64,000 bases of DNA from Enterovibrio norvegicus FF-33 (GCF_000286835.2 NZ_AJYD02000038.1:2521061-2585060); one strand, 5' to 3'. Numbered from the stretch's first letter, positions 54,380 to 63,269 are shown. Numbers and translations: made by a program. Notes: generated by a model not told the origin, from the sequence alone.

Positions 54380-54781
54380 ATGCGACAATTTTCTACAACA
54401 GGACGATTGGCCCTAGCTGGCGCAATGGCTCTGATATTAACGGCTTGTTCTAGCACTTCAGATCTAGAAATTGCTGAGACATTCGCCGAGCAGAGAGCTG
54501 ATGTTTTGAGCAAAATCGTGCCCGTTACAATGAACGGTTACAATTTGGTTCGCGCAACATCAAACAGCACGGCGATTGAACTGACCTTACTCTATTCAGG
54601 CAGTGGCGATGTTGCACCCGAAGCATTGGTCGACAAATTGCTAAAAACCTACTGTGTCGATAATGAAATCTATTCACTATTGGAAATGGGTGTGAGCTAT
54701 AACCTTTTGTTTCGTGACGCACGTGGGCGTCCAGTATTAGAGCGCTCCATTACGCTTAACGACTGCGCCAAGTCGTCATGA
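54380..54781 (+). CDS. Small predicted lipoprotein, possibly GspS-beta/AspS-type pilotin
   Basis: A 133-residue protein with a lipoprotein signal peptide: positively charged start, hydrophobic core and the lipobox LTACSS, with cysteine near residue 23. The mature part has a helix-rich beginning, then a beta-strand region (AIELTLLYSG), a cysteine pair (TYCVDNE and LNDCAKSS) that could form a disulphide, and a strand-forming GVSYNLLFRDARGRP. This pattern fits the GspS-beta/AspS pilot lipoproteins of type II secretion, but I am not certain of that family. AGGA is seven bases upstream of the ATG. It starts 31 bases after yciI and ends at a terminator. Confidence 0.6.
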   Translation: MRQFSTTGRLALAGAMALILTACSSTSDLEIAETFAEQRADVLSKIVPVTMNGYNLVRATSNSTAIELTLLYSGSGDVAPEALVDKLLKTYCVDNEIYSLLEMGVSYNLLFRDARGRPVLERSITLNDCAKSS

Positions 54782-54811
54782 TGCTGGTATTATAAGCACA
54801 CTGATGAATAC

Positions 54812-54840
54812 AAAAAATCCCGCAAAATGCGGGATTTTTT
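54812..54840 (+). terminator. Terminator after the lipoprotein gene
   Basis: AAAAAATCCCGCA and TGCGGGATTTTTT form a strong stem with a T-run, closing the yciB-yciA-yciI-lipoprotein group. Confidence 0.88.
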
Positions 54841-54860
54841 ATTGCGCCTAGAGGCTAAAG

Positions 54861-55026
54861 TTATACCAATCGGATTAAGTAAGCGGTCATAAATTTGCGC
54901 AGGGAAAATCGTCAAGAGCCAAGAAGAAATTGCAGCAACTGGTTATTCTACTTACAAAATCTCTGACGCAGTTATTGCCGATTTTAACCAGCAAAAATGC
55001 CTGAATACTAATTCTGATTGGTATTA
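54861..55026. mobile_element. MITE-like element with terminal inverted repeats
   Basis: The left end (54861-54878, TTATACCAATCGGATTAA) and the reverse complement of the right end (55009-55026, TAATACCAATCAGAATTA) agree at 14 of 18 bases. The 166-base unit has no transposase gene. An internal frame reads GKIVKSQEEIAATGYSTYK, then ISDAVIADFNQQ, but has no start. The ends and size fit a non-autonomous miniature element. A flanking target duplication could be TA. The right end abuts the stop codon of the gene at 55024-55281. Confidence 0.6.
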
Positions 55027-55281
55027 TTCATCTATCAACGTAAATCCCAAAATGAAAGACATCACCTTCTCTCTTGGCATTTCGCAAGGTTTGAGTGACC
55101 AAACATCATCAATCAGATACAGATTTCCACTGATAAAATCTCCACCAGATAACGCTTCCGCAAACACTTTCACCGCATGACCGTTACTGTAGCGCTTTAC
55201 CGTCAGTCCCCATCGCTCATCATGATAAATCACCTTATGATGACCTGAATCCAATGCGTCTATTCGTTGAAATGCGTCCAT
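55024..55281 (-). CDS. Small hypothetical protein, 85 residues
   Basis: I do not recognise a family. It begins MDAFQRIDALDSGHHKVIYHDE and ends REKVMSFILGFTLIDE; no membrane segment or signal peptide is seen, and a WGLTVKRYSNG motif with basic residues lies in the middle. Its stop codon (TAA) falls in the outer bases of the MITE-like element, so the original end may have been altered by insertion. It begins 16 bases after the methyltransferase stop, in the same direction, so it probably belongs to that transcript. Confidence 0.65.
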   Translation of the reverse strand: MDAFQRIDALDSGHHKVIYHDERWGLTVKRYSNGHAVKVFAEALSGGDFISGNLYLIDDVWSLKPCEMPREKVMSFILGFTLIDE

Positions 55282-55297
55282 GATGCCGCTCCGTCAT

Positions 55298-56245
55298 TTA
55301 GTCCTGACGTTTAAAATGCATCACTTTTAGCGCGCTGTCTGTATCAATATCTTCAAATTCAGGTGGATTCTCAAGCCGAGAGACAAACACAAACTGTGGC
55401 GCAAACTCTGCCATCTGTTCTTCCAAGAAGCTTGGTTTTACATCTGGTGCATTCACGCAAGCCAACACATCACCACCTTCAGACACTAACTCCGGCAGGC
55501 GACGTAAGATTTTGGCGTAATCTTTGGTGAGAACAAAGCTGCCTTTCTGGAACGACGGTGGGTCAATAATCACAAGATCATAAGGCCCATTCTTCTTCAC
55601 TTTACCCCACGACTTGAAAAGTTCATGACCCAGAAAACTCACCTTGTTCAGATTATGCTGATTCAATTGATGATTTTCTCGGCCTCGGGAAAGCGATGAT
55701 CTCGCCATGTCCAGATTCACCACTTTATCAGCGCCGCCGTCAACAGCAGCAACGGAAAACCCACAGGTATAAGCAAAAAGGTTCAGCACGCACTTATGCG
55801 CTGCATTTTCCTGCACCCACTGACGGCCAAGACGCATATCCAAGAATAAACCGTTGTTCTGACGTTTACCCAGATCAAGCGTATAGCTCAAGCCATTCTC
55901 GACCACATTGATTTGAAACGGCATCTCACCCATCAAGGTTTCCGTTTCGGCCCCTTCACGGTCTCGGTGTTGCACAACGACTGTTTTACCACCTACTTTT
56001 CGCCACACATCACTTTGGCAAAATTGGCTCACGCCATCGCGAAGCGCGGTATAAAACTCAGGTTCGTCTTCTTTAAAGATAGCGATTTGCAGAACACCGT
56101 TACCAAGCCAATCCGCGGTAATTTGTTCTAAGCCTTCATAGCATCGCCCACGACCATGGAACACGCGTCTAACTTCATCGCCACACGCTGCAATACGATC
56201 AGCGATCACTTCAAAAAAGATCTTTAGCGCATCAGGCTTCATCAT
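55298..56245 (-). CDS. Class I SAM-dependent methyltransferase, rRNA type
   Basis: A 315-residue methyltransferase with an N-terminal RNA-binding part and a Rossmann-like C-terminal part. SAM-binding motifs are VLNLFAYTCGFSVAAVDGGA and the acidic NLDMARSSLSRGREN; the catalytic motif is IDPPSFQKGSF. These are shared with RlmI/RlmK-type 23S rRNA methyltransferases. The substrate base is not clear from the sequence. AGGA lies eight bases before the ATG at 56245. Its start overlaps the stop of the small basic protein gene by 14 bases. Confidence 0.85.
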   Translation of the reverse strand: MMKPDALKIFFEVIADRIAACGDEVRRVFHGRGRCYEGLEQITADWLGNGVLQIAIFKEDEPEFYTALRDGVSQFCQSDVWRKVGGKTVVVQHRDREGAETETLMGEMPFQINVVENGLSYTLDLGKRQNNGLFLDMRLGRQWVQENAAHKCVLNLFAYTCGFSVAAVDGGADKVVNLDMARSSLSRGRENHQLNQHNLNKVSFLGHELFKSWGKVKKNGPYDLVIIDPPSFQKGSFVLTKDYAKILRRLPELVSEGGDVLACVNAPDVKPSFLEEQMAEFAPQFVFVSRLENPPEFEDIDTDSALKVMHFKRQD

Positions 56246-56441
56246 GGTTTGTTTCCTTTATTTCTTCTGTTGAGATGTTGGAAAGTTCAACAGGAACACC
56301 GCTCATCTGAAGGTTATAGAATTCACAGTTACGTCGCGTGCGTGTGCGTGCGACCTTCTTCTTATGCTGACGCCTAATGTTGGCCAGCGCCCAAAGACGT
56401 GACTGTTTCAAACTGCGATTTTTATTGCGGGTGTGCTGCAT
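56232..56441 (-). CDS. Small basic protein, 69 residues
   Basis: A highly basic protein from the ATG at 56441 with GGAGAG upstream; the in-frame TTG 12 bases earlier is less likely. It reads MQHTRNKNRSLKQSRLWAL, then RRQHKKKVARTRTRRN, and an acidic C-terminal half with STEEIKETNHDE. The basic part may bind RNA, which would suit the overlapping methyltransferase gene. No family recognised. Overlap and strong ribosome site argue that it is real. Confidence 0.65.
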   Translation of the reverse strand: MQHTRNKNRSLKQSRLWALANIRRQHKKKVARTRTRRNCEFYNLQMSGVPVELSNISTEEIKETNHDEA

Positions 56442-56503
56442 GCATCTCTCCAACGCTCTCCTTCCTTGGAGATCAATGACCTGCTAGTGACAGATCAACT
56501 CGA

Positions 56504-57175
56504 TTATTTTTGATTCGGTAATTTAGGCCACAAAAGCGATGATGGCTGTTGCCATTCTTCAGGCAGCGTTGGCCATTGTTCACCCATTGATGGCGGTAAC
56601 AGAAATTCAAACGCCTCACCTGAATGACTAAATTGCAACGCATAGGCATGCAGATAGCCGCGGTCGGCACTGGCTCCACCGTAGGTGTCATCACCTAAAA
56701 TTGTTGCACCCACACTCTTTAACGCCACGCGTATTTGATGGGTTTTTCCAGTGTGTGGCTTGCAAAGAAACAAGCGGCGACCTTCGCCACCCGCAGTCGA
56801 AAAAAACTGGGTGACGGCAGGGTTATTTTTACTGGTCAGCAGTTTCCACATTGAGCGACGACTTTTCATCATGTCGCCAATAATGGTCCCTTGCTTTTTC
56901 GTTGGCTTTTTCGCTGAAACCGCCACATAGAATTTACGCACGGTTTTTTCTGCAAACATCAGCGAAAGTTCAGCGGCTGATTTTTGATGACGACCAAGCA
57001 GTAAAAGACCTGATGTCATTTTGTCGAGGCGATGAATCAAATAGAGTTGCTTGTCACCCGTATGCTTCGCCACTTCGGCGAGTAAGGGTTGCTCATTGTC
57101 ATCTTTGTGGACACTGATCCCTGGGTGCTTATCGATGACCAAAAAGTCTTCATTCTGAAAGACCAGAGTAAACAT
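56504..57175 (-). CDS. RluA-family RNA pseudouridine synthase
   Basis: A 223-residue pseudouridine synthase. The start is ATG at 57175 (MFTLVFQNEDFLVIDKHPGI), which is the standard opening; the upstream frame has no support. The catalytic aspartate lies in LIHRLDKMTSGLLLLG, and the conserved C-terminal GKTHQIRVALKSVGATILGD region is present. It lacks an S4 domain, unlike RluC or RluD, and so looks like the short RluA/TruC group. Target RNA position unknown. Confidence 0.88.
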   Translation of the reverse strand: MFTLVFQNEDFLVIDKHPGISVHKDDNEQPLLAEVAKHTGDKQLYLIHRLDKMTSGLLLLGRHQKSAAELSLMFAEKTVRKFYVAVSAKKPTKKQGTIIGDMMKSRRSMWKLLTSKNNPAVTQFFSTAGGEGRRLFLCKPHTGKTHQIRVALKSVGATILGDDTYGGASADRGYLHAYALQFSHSGEAFEFLLPPSMGEQWPTLPEEWQQPSSLLWPKLPNQK

Positions 57176-57280
57176 GCCTAACCCTATAGTTGTGAGTTCG
57201 AAAGTCATTGCGAACAAAAAAAACAGCGCCGAGTGTAAACGGAATGGCGGCTAGGGAGAAGTCACGCATCGTATAAAGCC

Positions 57281-57310
57281 AAAATCCCCAGCAAGGCTAG
57301 GGATTTTTTT
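57281..57310. terminator. Terminator near the end of the NSS transporter gene
   Basis: AAAATCCC and GGGATTTT enclose a loop. The plus strand has eight T residues and the minus strand four, so the transporter transcript would end here on the minus strand with moderate efficiency. Confidence 0.65.
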
Positions 57311-57332
57311 TAGCTTTATGCTCGAGTAACCT

Positions 57333-58679
57333 TTATTTAAATAGCGGCCAGAAGAACACAAGCGCCATCAAGATAGGACAAACGACACGTACATAGGTTG
57401 GCCATACTTTCCAGAACGTGCTGTTTGCCAGTTCTGGATTGCCGTGGCTTAACTCTTCCAACACTTCGTTTCGCTTCCAAATCCATCCTGCAATAAGCGC
57501 CATGATCACACCGAGGATTGGTTGCACGTATTCGGTAGTCACGCTGATGACTGTGCCAAACATGCTGCCAAAGTTGAAAATAATCAGGGAGGAGAACAAT
57601 GCAATTGCACCGCCAACCCACCACACGACGGTTTTACGATCTTTGTCCAACTCTTCTGAGATACAGGCAACGGGGACTTCAAGCATTGAAATTGAAGAAG
57701 TCAGCGCTGCGATCACCATCAAAGCAAAGAATGCGACGCCCACAATCAAGCCTGCGCTGCCCATGGTGTCAAACATGGCTGGAAGTACGCTGAATACCAA
57801 GGTATCACCATCCAACAACGCACCGCTTTCGCTGTATATCTGCACGCCGTTTTTCTGCGCCACGAACATCGCTGGCAAAATCAATAGACCCGCGACGAAG
57901 GCAACACCCGTGTCCAACAGCGCAACCTGTGCAGCCGTTTTTGGTAAGTTCGCATCTTTACGCAGGTACGAACCATAGACCATCATGGTGCACACACCGA
58001 TGGACAGAGAGAAGAACGCCTGACCCATTGCGCTCACCATTAAATCTGGTGAGAAATGCGACATATCAGGGACGAGGAACATTTTCAGGCCTTCCATCGC
58101 ACCGGGTTGAAGCAGGGTGTAGCCCACCATGGCGATAAACAAAACGAAAAGCACTGGCATTAGGCGGGTTGACCACTTTTCAATACCATCCGCAACGCCG
58201 TTACGCACGACCAAAACGGTCAACAGCATAAACACGCCCATCAATACCAAGTTACGTGCAATGCCAAACCCTTCTAGCCAAGCCGCTGCGCTATCAAAAC
58301 CGAAGGCGCTGAGTAACGGGCCAATCAAGAAGCCAAAAAACCAACCGGCAACAATGGCGTAGAAACTCAATATGCCACTCACACCTAGCATGCCTGCAAT
58401 ACCAACGGCAGAACCCAGCAGTTTGTGTTTTGGTGCAACTGAAATAAGGGAGCGTATAGGGTTAGATGCACCGAATCGGCCAATTGTCAGCTCTGCCACC
58501 AGCAGTGGATAAGCCAAAATAAAGACCATGACCAAGTATGTGATTAAAAAAACAGCGCCACCATTACTGGCTGCCTGTGTGGGGAAACCCCAAATATTAC
58601 CGAGACCTACGGCAGAACCTGCCGCTGCCAGAATGAATCCTAATCGGGAGGAAAACTGGGCTCTATTACTGCTTGCCAT
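57333..58679 (-). CDS. Sodium-dependent transporter of the NSS/SNF family
   Basis: A 448-residue inner-membrane transporter with about eleven or twelve segments. The N-terminal sodium- and substrate-binding motif is FSSRLGFILAAAGSAVGLGN, then IWGFPTQAASNGG, and GQAFFSLSIGVCTMMVYGSY contributes further sodium contacts. NSS members take up amino acids with sodium. The start is ATG at 58679 with GAGAG upstream, giving the usual MASSNRAQFSSRLG opening. An in-frame ATG at 58742 behind a stronger site (GGGGAGGT) would add 21 residues (MEWQKTLGMDINII...); this choice is open. Substrate is unknown. Confidence 0.88.
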   Translation of the reverse strand: MASSNRAQFSSRLGFILAAAGSAVGLGNIWGFPTQAASNGGAVFLITYLVMVFILAYPLLVAELTIGRFGASNPIRSLISVAPKHKLLGSAVGIAGMLGVSGILSFYAIVAGWFFGFLIGPLLSAFGFDSAAAWLEGFGIARNLVLMGVFMLLTVLVVRNGVADGIEKWSTRLMPVLFVLFIAMVGYTLLQPGAMEGLKMFLVPDMSHFSPDLMVSAMGQAFFSLSIGVCTMMVYGSYLRKDANLPKTAAQVALLDTGVAFVAGLLILPAMFVAQKNGVQIYSESGALLDGDTLVFSVLPAMFDTMGSAGLIVGVAFFALMVIAALTSSISMLEVPVACISEELDKDRKTVVWWVGGAIALFSSLIIFNFGSMFGTVISVTTEYVQPILGVIMALIAGWIWKRNEVLEELSHGNPELANSTFWKVWPTYVRVVCPILMALVFFWPLFK

Positions 58680-59068
58680 ACACACTCTCTCACTACAAAC
58701 GATGATGTTGATATCCATACCCAGCGTCTTCTGCCATTCCATGGCACCTCCCCTGCTGGATTGTAAACTTATTTTTACAGGAGACAGTTGGCCCGTTTTC
58801 AATACAGGCATGGCAAGTAAACCAGTTTAGGAATAAAATTTGAAGCGATAGCGTTATATTTTTCATTTAGCCGACATAAATCTCCAATTTACCCCTCATT
58901 TCGATTACTTTATAACCACACTTCGGATACAAAAAATCATCAACCCGCCATCTTTCGTTGACGAGCAGTGCGCAATACTTCGCGTTTGCTAATTCGAGAC
59001 ACTAAATACAGTGCATACTGTGTGCGTTCACTCTATATTGGAAGTCGAGTTGGGCTAACTAGATTGAT
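58680..59068. other. Divergent NSS transporter - cls intergenic region
   Basis: No separate gene was found. It holds the possible transporter N-terminal extension and its strong ribosome binding site near 58745-58752 (minus strand), then AT-rich sequence before cls with no clear promoter. Confidence 0.45.
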
Positions 59069-60529
59069 ATGGAACAGATTTATCAGATCCTTGTTTGGGC
59101 AAGTGTTTTTCTTTATTGGCTGCTAATTGCCGGTGTCACCATACGTGTAGTGTTAAAACGCAGAGCGCTGGGTGTTTCTATCGCCTGGCTGATGATCATC
59201 TACATCATTCCTATCGTCGGCGTTATCCTCTATTTATTGTTTGGTGAACTCAACCTTGGCAGGAAGCGGGCTGAACGAGCCAAAGCCATGTTTACCCCTT
59301 ACCTTAGCTGGCTTGAGACCCTCAATGAATGCGAAGCACATCGCCCGCATCATCATAGTTTTCTCGCTCGGCCTGTTCACGATCTGTGTTTGCGTCGGGC
59401 AGGCATCCCTGCGCTGGCTGGCAACCAACTCTCTTTGCTTAGTGAAACCGCTGACATTCTGCGAAATATTGCCTTAGACGTTCAAAAAGCTGAGTCTTCC
59501 ATCAATATGGTTTTCTACATCTGGCACCCTGGCGGGCATGCTGATGATGTGGCAAATGCCGTGTGTGCTGCGGCAAGACGCGGCGTTACCGTGCGAATAT
59601 TGCTTGATTCAGCAGGCAGCAAAGCGTTTTTCCGAAGCCACTGGCCGGATGCGATGCGTCAAGCTGGCGTTGAATTGATCGAAGCCTTGGCGGTCAGTCC
59701 CGCGCGTATGTTCTTGCGTCGTTTAGACATTCGTCAGCACCGTAAAGTGGTTATCATCGATAACAAGATTGGGTATACCGGCTCAATGAACTTGGTCGAT
59801 CCTCGTTTTTTCAAACAAAACGCAGGTGTTGGTCAGTGGGTCGATATTATGGTCAAGGTCGATGGCCCTTCTGTTCCGATCCTGAATAGTATTTTTGCGT
59901 GGGATTGGGAGTTTGAAACCGGTCTGCGCTACTTGCCTGATTTACCAGAATGTAGCCTCATTGAGCAGCACCAGCATGCAAACCATTCCGTTCAGGTTGC
60001 GCCGTCAGGTCCAGGTATGCCGGATGGTATCATTCAGCAAGTGCTTATGCTGGCCATTCATCAGGCAAAAAAGAGCCTGACAATTACGACGCCTTATCTT
60101 GTCCCTAGCGAAAGCTTGTTGAGTGCACTTCAAACAACGGCGCAACGCGGCGTTACCGTGAATATCATTATTCCGGCAAAGAATGACAGCTTAATGGTGG
60201 ATTGGGCGAGCCGATCTTTCTTCAATGACCTGCTTCGTACGGGAATCAATATCTATCGATTCAATGGCGGTTTGCTGCACACAAAATCAGTCATGGTTGA
60301 TGATAACTTCTGCCTGATGGGTACAGTCAATCTAGACATGCGCAGCCTTTGGCTGAATTTTGAATTAACACTCTGTGTTGACGACCCTGACTTCTGTGAA
60401 GACATGTTGGCTTTACAGCAATCTTATATTGAAGACTCTACCAGTGTCAGTTTGGCGGAGTGGTCAAAGCGCTCTATTATCAATCGTCCTATCGAGCAGT
60501 TTTTCTACATGTTTAGCCCTTTGCTATAG
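59069..60529 (+). CDS. cls: Cardiolipin synthase
   Basis: A 486-residue membrane enzyme that joins two phosphatidylglycerol molecules into cardiolipin. Two N-terminal membrane helices occupy about residues 5-60 (IAWLMIIYIIPIVGVILYL). The two phospholipase-D HKD motifs are HRKVVIIDNKIGYTGSMN near residue 225 and HTKSVMVDDNFCLMGTVN near residue 405. Length and order fit ClsA. The upstream ribosome binding site is weak. The gene stands alone. Confidence 0.95.
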   Translation: MEQIYQILVWASVFLYWLLIAGVTIRVVLKRRALGVSIAWLMIIYIIPIVGVILYLLFGELNLGRKRAERAKAMFTPYLSWLETLNECEAHRPHHHSFLARPVHDLCLRRAGIPALAGNQLSLLSETADILRNIALDVQKAESSINMVFYIWHPGGHADDVANAVCAAARRGVTVRILLDSAGSKAFFRSHWPDAMRQAGVELIEALAVSPARMFLRRLDIRQHRKVVIIDNKIGYTGSMNLVDPRFFKQNAGVGQWVDIMVKVDGPSVPILNSIFAWDWEFETGLRYLPDLPECSLIEQHQHANHSVQVAPSGPGMPDGIIQQVLMLAIHQAKKSLTITTPYLVPSESLLSALQTTAQRGVTVNIIIPAKNDSLMVDWASRSFFNDLLRTGINIYRFNGGLLHTKSVMVDDNFCLMGTVNLDMRSLWLNFELTLCVDDPDFCEDMLALQQSYIEDSTSVSLAEWSKRSIINRPIEQFFYMFSPLL

Positions 60530-60899
60530 TAAAAGTTTGATCTTCGTTCAGGTTTAATTGTGCTTTTCACCTAACTTAGCCACGCATAAATGATAACTTA
60601 ATCATGTTTTTACATTTATTTACAAAGTTTCAGCCGTCGCTATTCTTTGTCTCATGGTTTACATTCGCTTGCCATTCGTTCGCCATCGGCGGAAATGTAG
60701 ACAAACTCCCTTTACCCCAGTATCAATAATAAGACACTCGTTCACTGTTCTTAAGTATAAATTCTTATATTTCAATCTATTACTTTTAAATAAACCTAAA
60801 GCCCCAAGCTGGACCTTCTCAATGAGAGAGTGTCTAGCAGGTTAGACTTATTCTGATTGGCAGAGTTAATATGCTGCCTCTTTCAAAATAATTAAAACA
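60530..60899. other. Non-coding gap between cls and the MarR-type gene
   Basis: About 370 AT-rich bases with no supported gene and no clear terminator for cls. A short dyad GTCTA / TAGAC lies near 60830-60847, close to the MarR-type gene, and might be part of an operator. Confidence 0.3.
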
Positions 60900-61337
60900 G
60901 TGATAATCGTGTATATTCAATCGGAACTCAGTTCTCTATGCCGACTTGTTGCTTTGAAGTCCGAAAAGCGAGCACAAGACTGGCTGGAAAACAAAGGCAT
61001 TATTTTAAGTTCTGAGCAAGCAATCACCATCATGGCTATTTCGAAGGGAGTCGAATTCCGCCAAGGTGATTTGATGGGCATGCCCTATCTTGCGAGCGAA
61101 AAGTCAAAAGTGAGCCGCGTCGTTCAAAGTCTTGTTATGGATGGCTACATTCACCGTCGGGATGACATTCATGACCGACGGTCGAAAGTATTGACCCTGA
61201 CAGAAAAAGGCCAATCCATGGCTGATCTGTTAAACCAAACAGAAGAGATGAACAAAGAACTGATGAGCGCGCTCTTATCACAAGAAGAGATGTACACCAT
61301 TCAGATGTCATTGCAGAGAATCGCCAACGCAATGTAG
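60900..61337 (+). CDS. MarR-family transcriptional regulator
   Basis: A 145-residue winged-helix regulator. The DNA-binding region reads LMGMPYLASEKSKVSRVVQSLVMDG, followed by the wing YIHRRDDIHDRRSKVLTLTEKG and C-terminal dimerisation helices. The start is uncertain: GTG at 60900 gives MIIVYIQSELSS, and a second GTG follows nine bases on; no strong ribosome binding site is seen. It stands alone with its own terminator. Ligand and targets unknown; its own upstream gap might carry the operator. Confidence 0.82.
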   Translation: MIIVYIQSELSSLCRLVALKSEKRAQDWLENKGIILSSEQAITIMAISKGVEFRQGDLMGMPYLASEKSKVSRVVQSLVMDGYIHRRDDIHDRRSKVLTLTEKGQSMADLLNQTEEMNKELMSALLSQEEMYTIQMSLQRIANAM

Positions 61338-61344
61338 ATACCTC

Positions 61345-61373
61345 AAGCCTGATTACCAATCAGGCTTTTTTTG
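61345..61373 (+). terminator. Terminator after the MarR-type gene
   Basis: AAGCCTGATT and AATCAGGCTT form the stem, followed by six further T residues. Confidence 0.88.
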
Positions 61374-61672
61374 TTCACACCCACTTATTGACTTTATTTA
61401 TCAGAGCATTAACACCACTCAGCGATTCATCAGAAACGGATTAACTCCTACCTTTCATCCTAAACCCGAGTAAGCGCGATACATTTATAAGCGCATACTC
61501 GACACCATCATATGTGACTAATTACCGCATTTTATACGTGAAAATAGTTTTATTTATGCATCATAGCGTTGCTGACTTTCAGGCTTTTTCTCATGCTTTT
61601 CACCTGACTTTTATGCACTCTGTTGTCTACAATAAAATTGCAATTAGGGGATGACGCGCTGAGGGACAACAT
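61374..61672. other. Non-coding gap before the 100-residue protein gene
   Basis: Roughly 300 bases with no supported gene. The last 30 bases contain the ribosome binding site GAGGG for the gene at 61673. Confidence 0.35.
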
Positions 61673-61975
61673 ATGTTGGCAAGACATAGAAATTATCTGT
61701 TAAAAGACACCAAACAGCTCCATGCACATGTTCAGGTGATTCCAACTGGGAAGATTGAAGTGGAGATAGTAGAAAAGCACCAACGTCACGCGGCGGAGTT
61801 CGAGCACCTGCGCTTTGAACGAAGTGGTAGAGTGACAAAGTTGGTCGGCAAACATACGTCAAATGGCAAACCCATTCATTGGCAATTACCTCTTGCTAAT
61901 GATGATGCCAAAGAGCTAGAACACCTCATCGAAGAAGCGGCAGAAGAGCTCGAGATACTGATGAGAGACCTGTAA
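61673..61975 (+). CDS. Conserved-looking hypothetical protein, 100 residues
   Basis: I do not recognise a family. The protein starts MLARHRNYLLKDTKQLHAHVQV, has a beta-strand-like middle (GKIEVEIVEKHQR) and ends in an acidic helix (AKELEHLIEEAAEELEILMR). No membrane or signal sequence is seen; it is probably cytosolic. GAGGG precedes the ATG, and a good terminator follows, so a real monocistronic gene is likely. Confidence 0.7.
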   Translation: MLARHRNYLLKDTKQLHAHVQVIPTGKIEVEIVEKHQRHAAEFEHLRFERSGRVTKLVGKHTSNGKPIHWQLPLANDDAKELEHLIEEAAEELEILMRDL

Positions 61976-62002
61976 TTTTTGTAGTAGCAACTATGCCTTT
62001 CC

Positions 62003-62028
62003 ACGCTGCTCATGCAGCGTTTTTTTTG
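62003..62028 (+). terminator. Terminator after the 100-residue protein gene
   Basis: ACGCTGC and GCAGCGT pair around TCAT, followed by eight T residues. Confidence 0.88.
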
Positions 62029-62166
62029 TCTATCCATCACACAAATTTTGAAAGCACCATACATTAATCATTTGTTGCACCTTGTCAGCCTAAGGGTGAA
62101 TGTACATTTCGAGACACTCTGGTAAAATGCGCAAAAATTCAAATATGAGCATGACGAGAGCCTACT

Positions 62167-63087
62167 ATGCCAATGTATGTTGTGGGACATAAGATCCCCG
62201 ATTCAGATTCAATCTGCGGTGCCATTGCACTTGCGTACCTGAAAAACCAAATCGATGAGCCAGCAATCGCAGCACGTCTTGGTGAACTGTCTCCCGAGAC
62301 TGCGTTCATTCTGGAGCGTTTCGGCTTCGAAGCCCCTGAACTGAAGCTTAGCTACGCTGGCGAAGAAGTTTACATCGTCGACCACTCTGAGTTGACTCAA
62401 GCGCCAGATGACATCGCTGAAGCAACCATCGTTGGTATTGTTGACCACCACAAACTGGGGGACTTGACGACGTCTACGCCTCTGGAATGCTGGATCCGCC
62501 CTGTCGGTTGTTCTAACACTGTCATCAAAATGATGTACGATTTCTTCGGCGTTGCTATCCCGAAAGATATCGCAGGCATCATGCTTTGCGCTATCTTGAG
62601 CGACACCGTTATTTTCAAATCGCCAACTTGTACCACAGCAGATATTCGCTGTGTTGAAGATTTGGCTGAGATTGCTGGCATTGAAGATGTTCAAGCGCTG
62701 GGCATGGAAATGTTCAACGTGAAATCTGCCGTTGCTGGCACACCTGCACGTGATCTTGTTATGCGTGATTTTAAAGACTTCAACATGAACGGTAACCTGG
62801 TTGGTATCGGCCAGTTGGAAGTGGTCGATCTGGCAGTATTTGATGAGATTAAAGCTGAGCTAGAAGCTGATATTGCGGCGCTGAAAGAAGAAGGCGAACG
62901 CCACTCTGTGATGCTGCTTCTGACGGACATCATGAAAGAAGGTTCTGAGCTGCTGGTTGTTTCTGATGACATCACCATTATCGAACGTGCATATAGCATC
63001 GAAACCGAAAATGGCCGCGTATGGCTTGAAGGTGTTCTTAGCCGCAAGAAACAAGTCGTTCCGCCACTTCAAGACAGCTTTATCTAA
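62167..63087 (+). CDS. ppaC: Manganese-dependent (family II) inorganic pyrophosphatase
   Basis: A 306-residue DHH-family enzyme that hydrolyses pyrophosphate with manganese. The metal-binding N-terminal motifs are VVGHKIPDSDSICGAIAL and VDHSELTQA, then the DHH motif in GIVDHHKLGDL and the conserved LCAILSDTVIFKSPT. The C-terminal DHHA2 domain follows with SRKKQVVPPL near its end, which binds the phosphate. The usual size is about 310. GAGAG lies eight bases before the ATG. Many vibrios carry this form. Confidence 0.95.
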   Translation: MPMYVVGHKIPDSDSICGAIALAYLKNQIDEPAIAARLGELSPETAFILERFGFEAPELKLSYAGEEVYIVDHSELTQAPDDIAEATIVGIVDHHKLGDLTTSTPLECWIRPVGCSNTVIKMMYDFFGVAIPKDIAGIMLCAILSDTVIFKSPTCTTADIRCVEDLAEIAGIEDVQALGMEMFNVKSAVAGTPARDLVMRDFKDFNMNGNLVGIGQLEVVDLAVFDEIKAELEADIAALKEEGERHSVMLLLTDIMKEGSELLVVSDDITIIERAYSIETENGRVWLEGVLSRKKQVVPPLQDSFI

Positions 63088-63107
63088 TTTTTTTAAGATA
63101 AAACATC

Positions 63108-63131
63108 AAAGGGCGAATCTCGCCCTTTTTT
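63108..63131 (+). terminator. Terminator after ppaC
   Basis: AAAGGGCG pairs with CGCCCTTT around AATCT, followed by more T residues. Confidence 0.88.
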
Positions 63132-63269
63132 AACACCCTAATTTTGAACGATGTTTTTTATTGTGCATTTCTCTTTCCACTTTTCTGTTAAACATTCAAA
63201 GAATCACCATTGATCCGTGTCACATAAAAATGCATAATCTGCGCAAATATTCACCAATAGGATAACACT

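Noticed and set aside
60654..60845. 63-residue open frame between cls and the MarR-type gene
   Set aside because: It shows no ribosome binding site and no protein-like pattern; it is probably chance.
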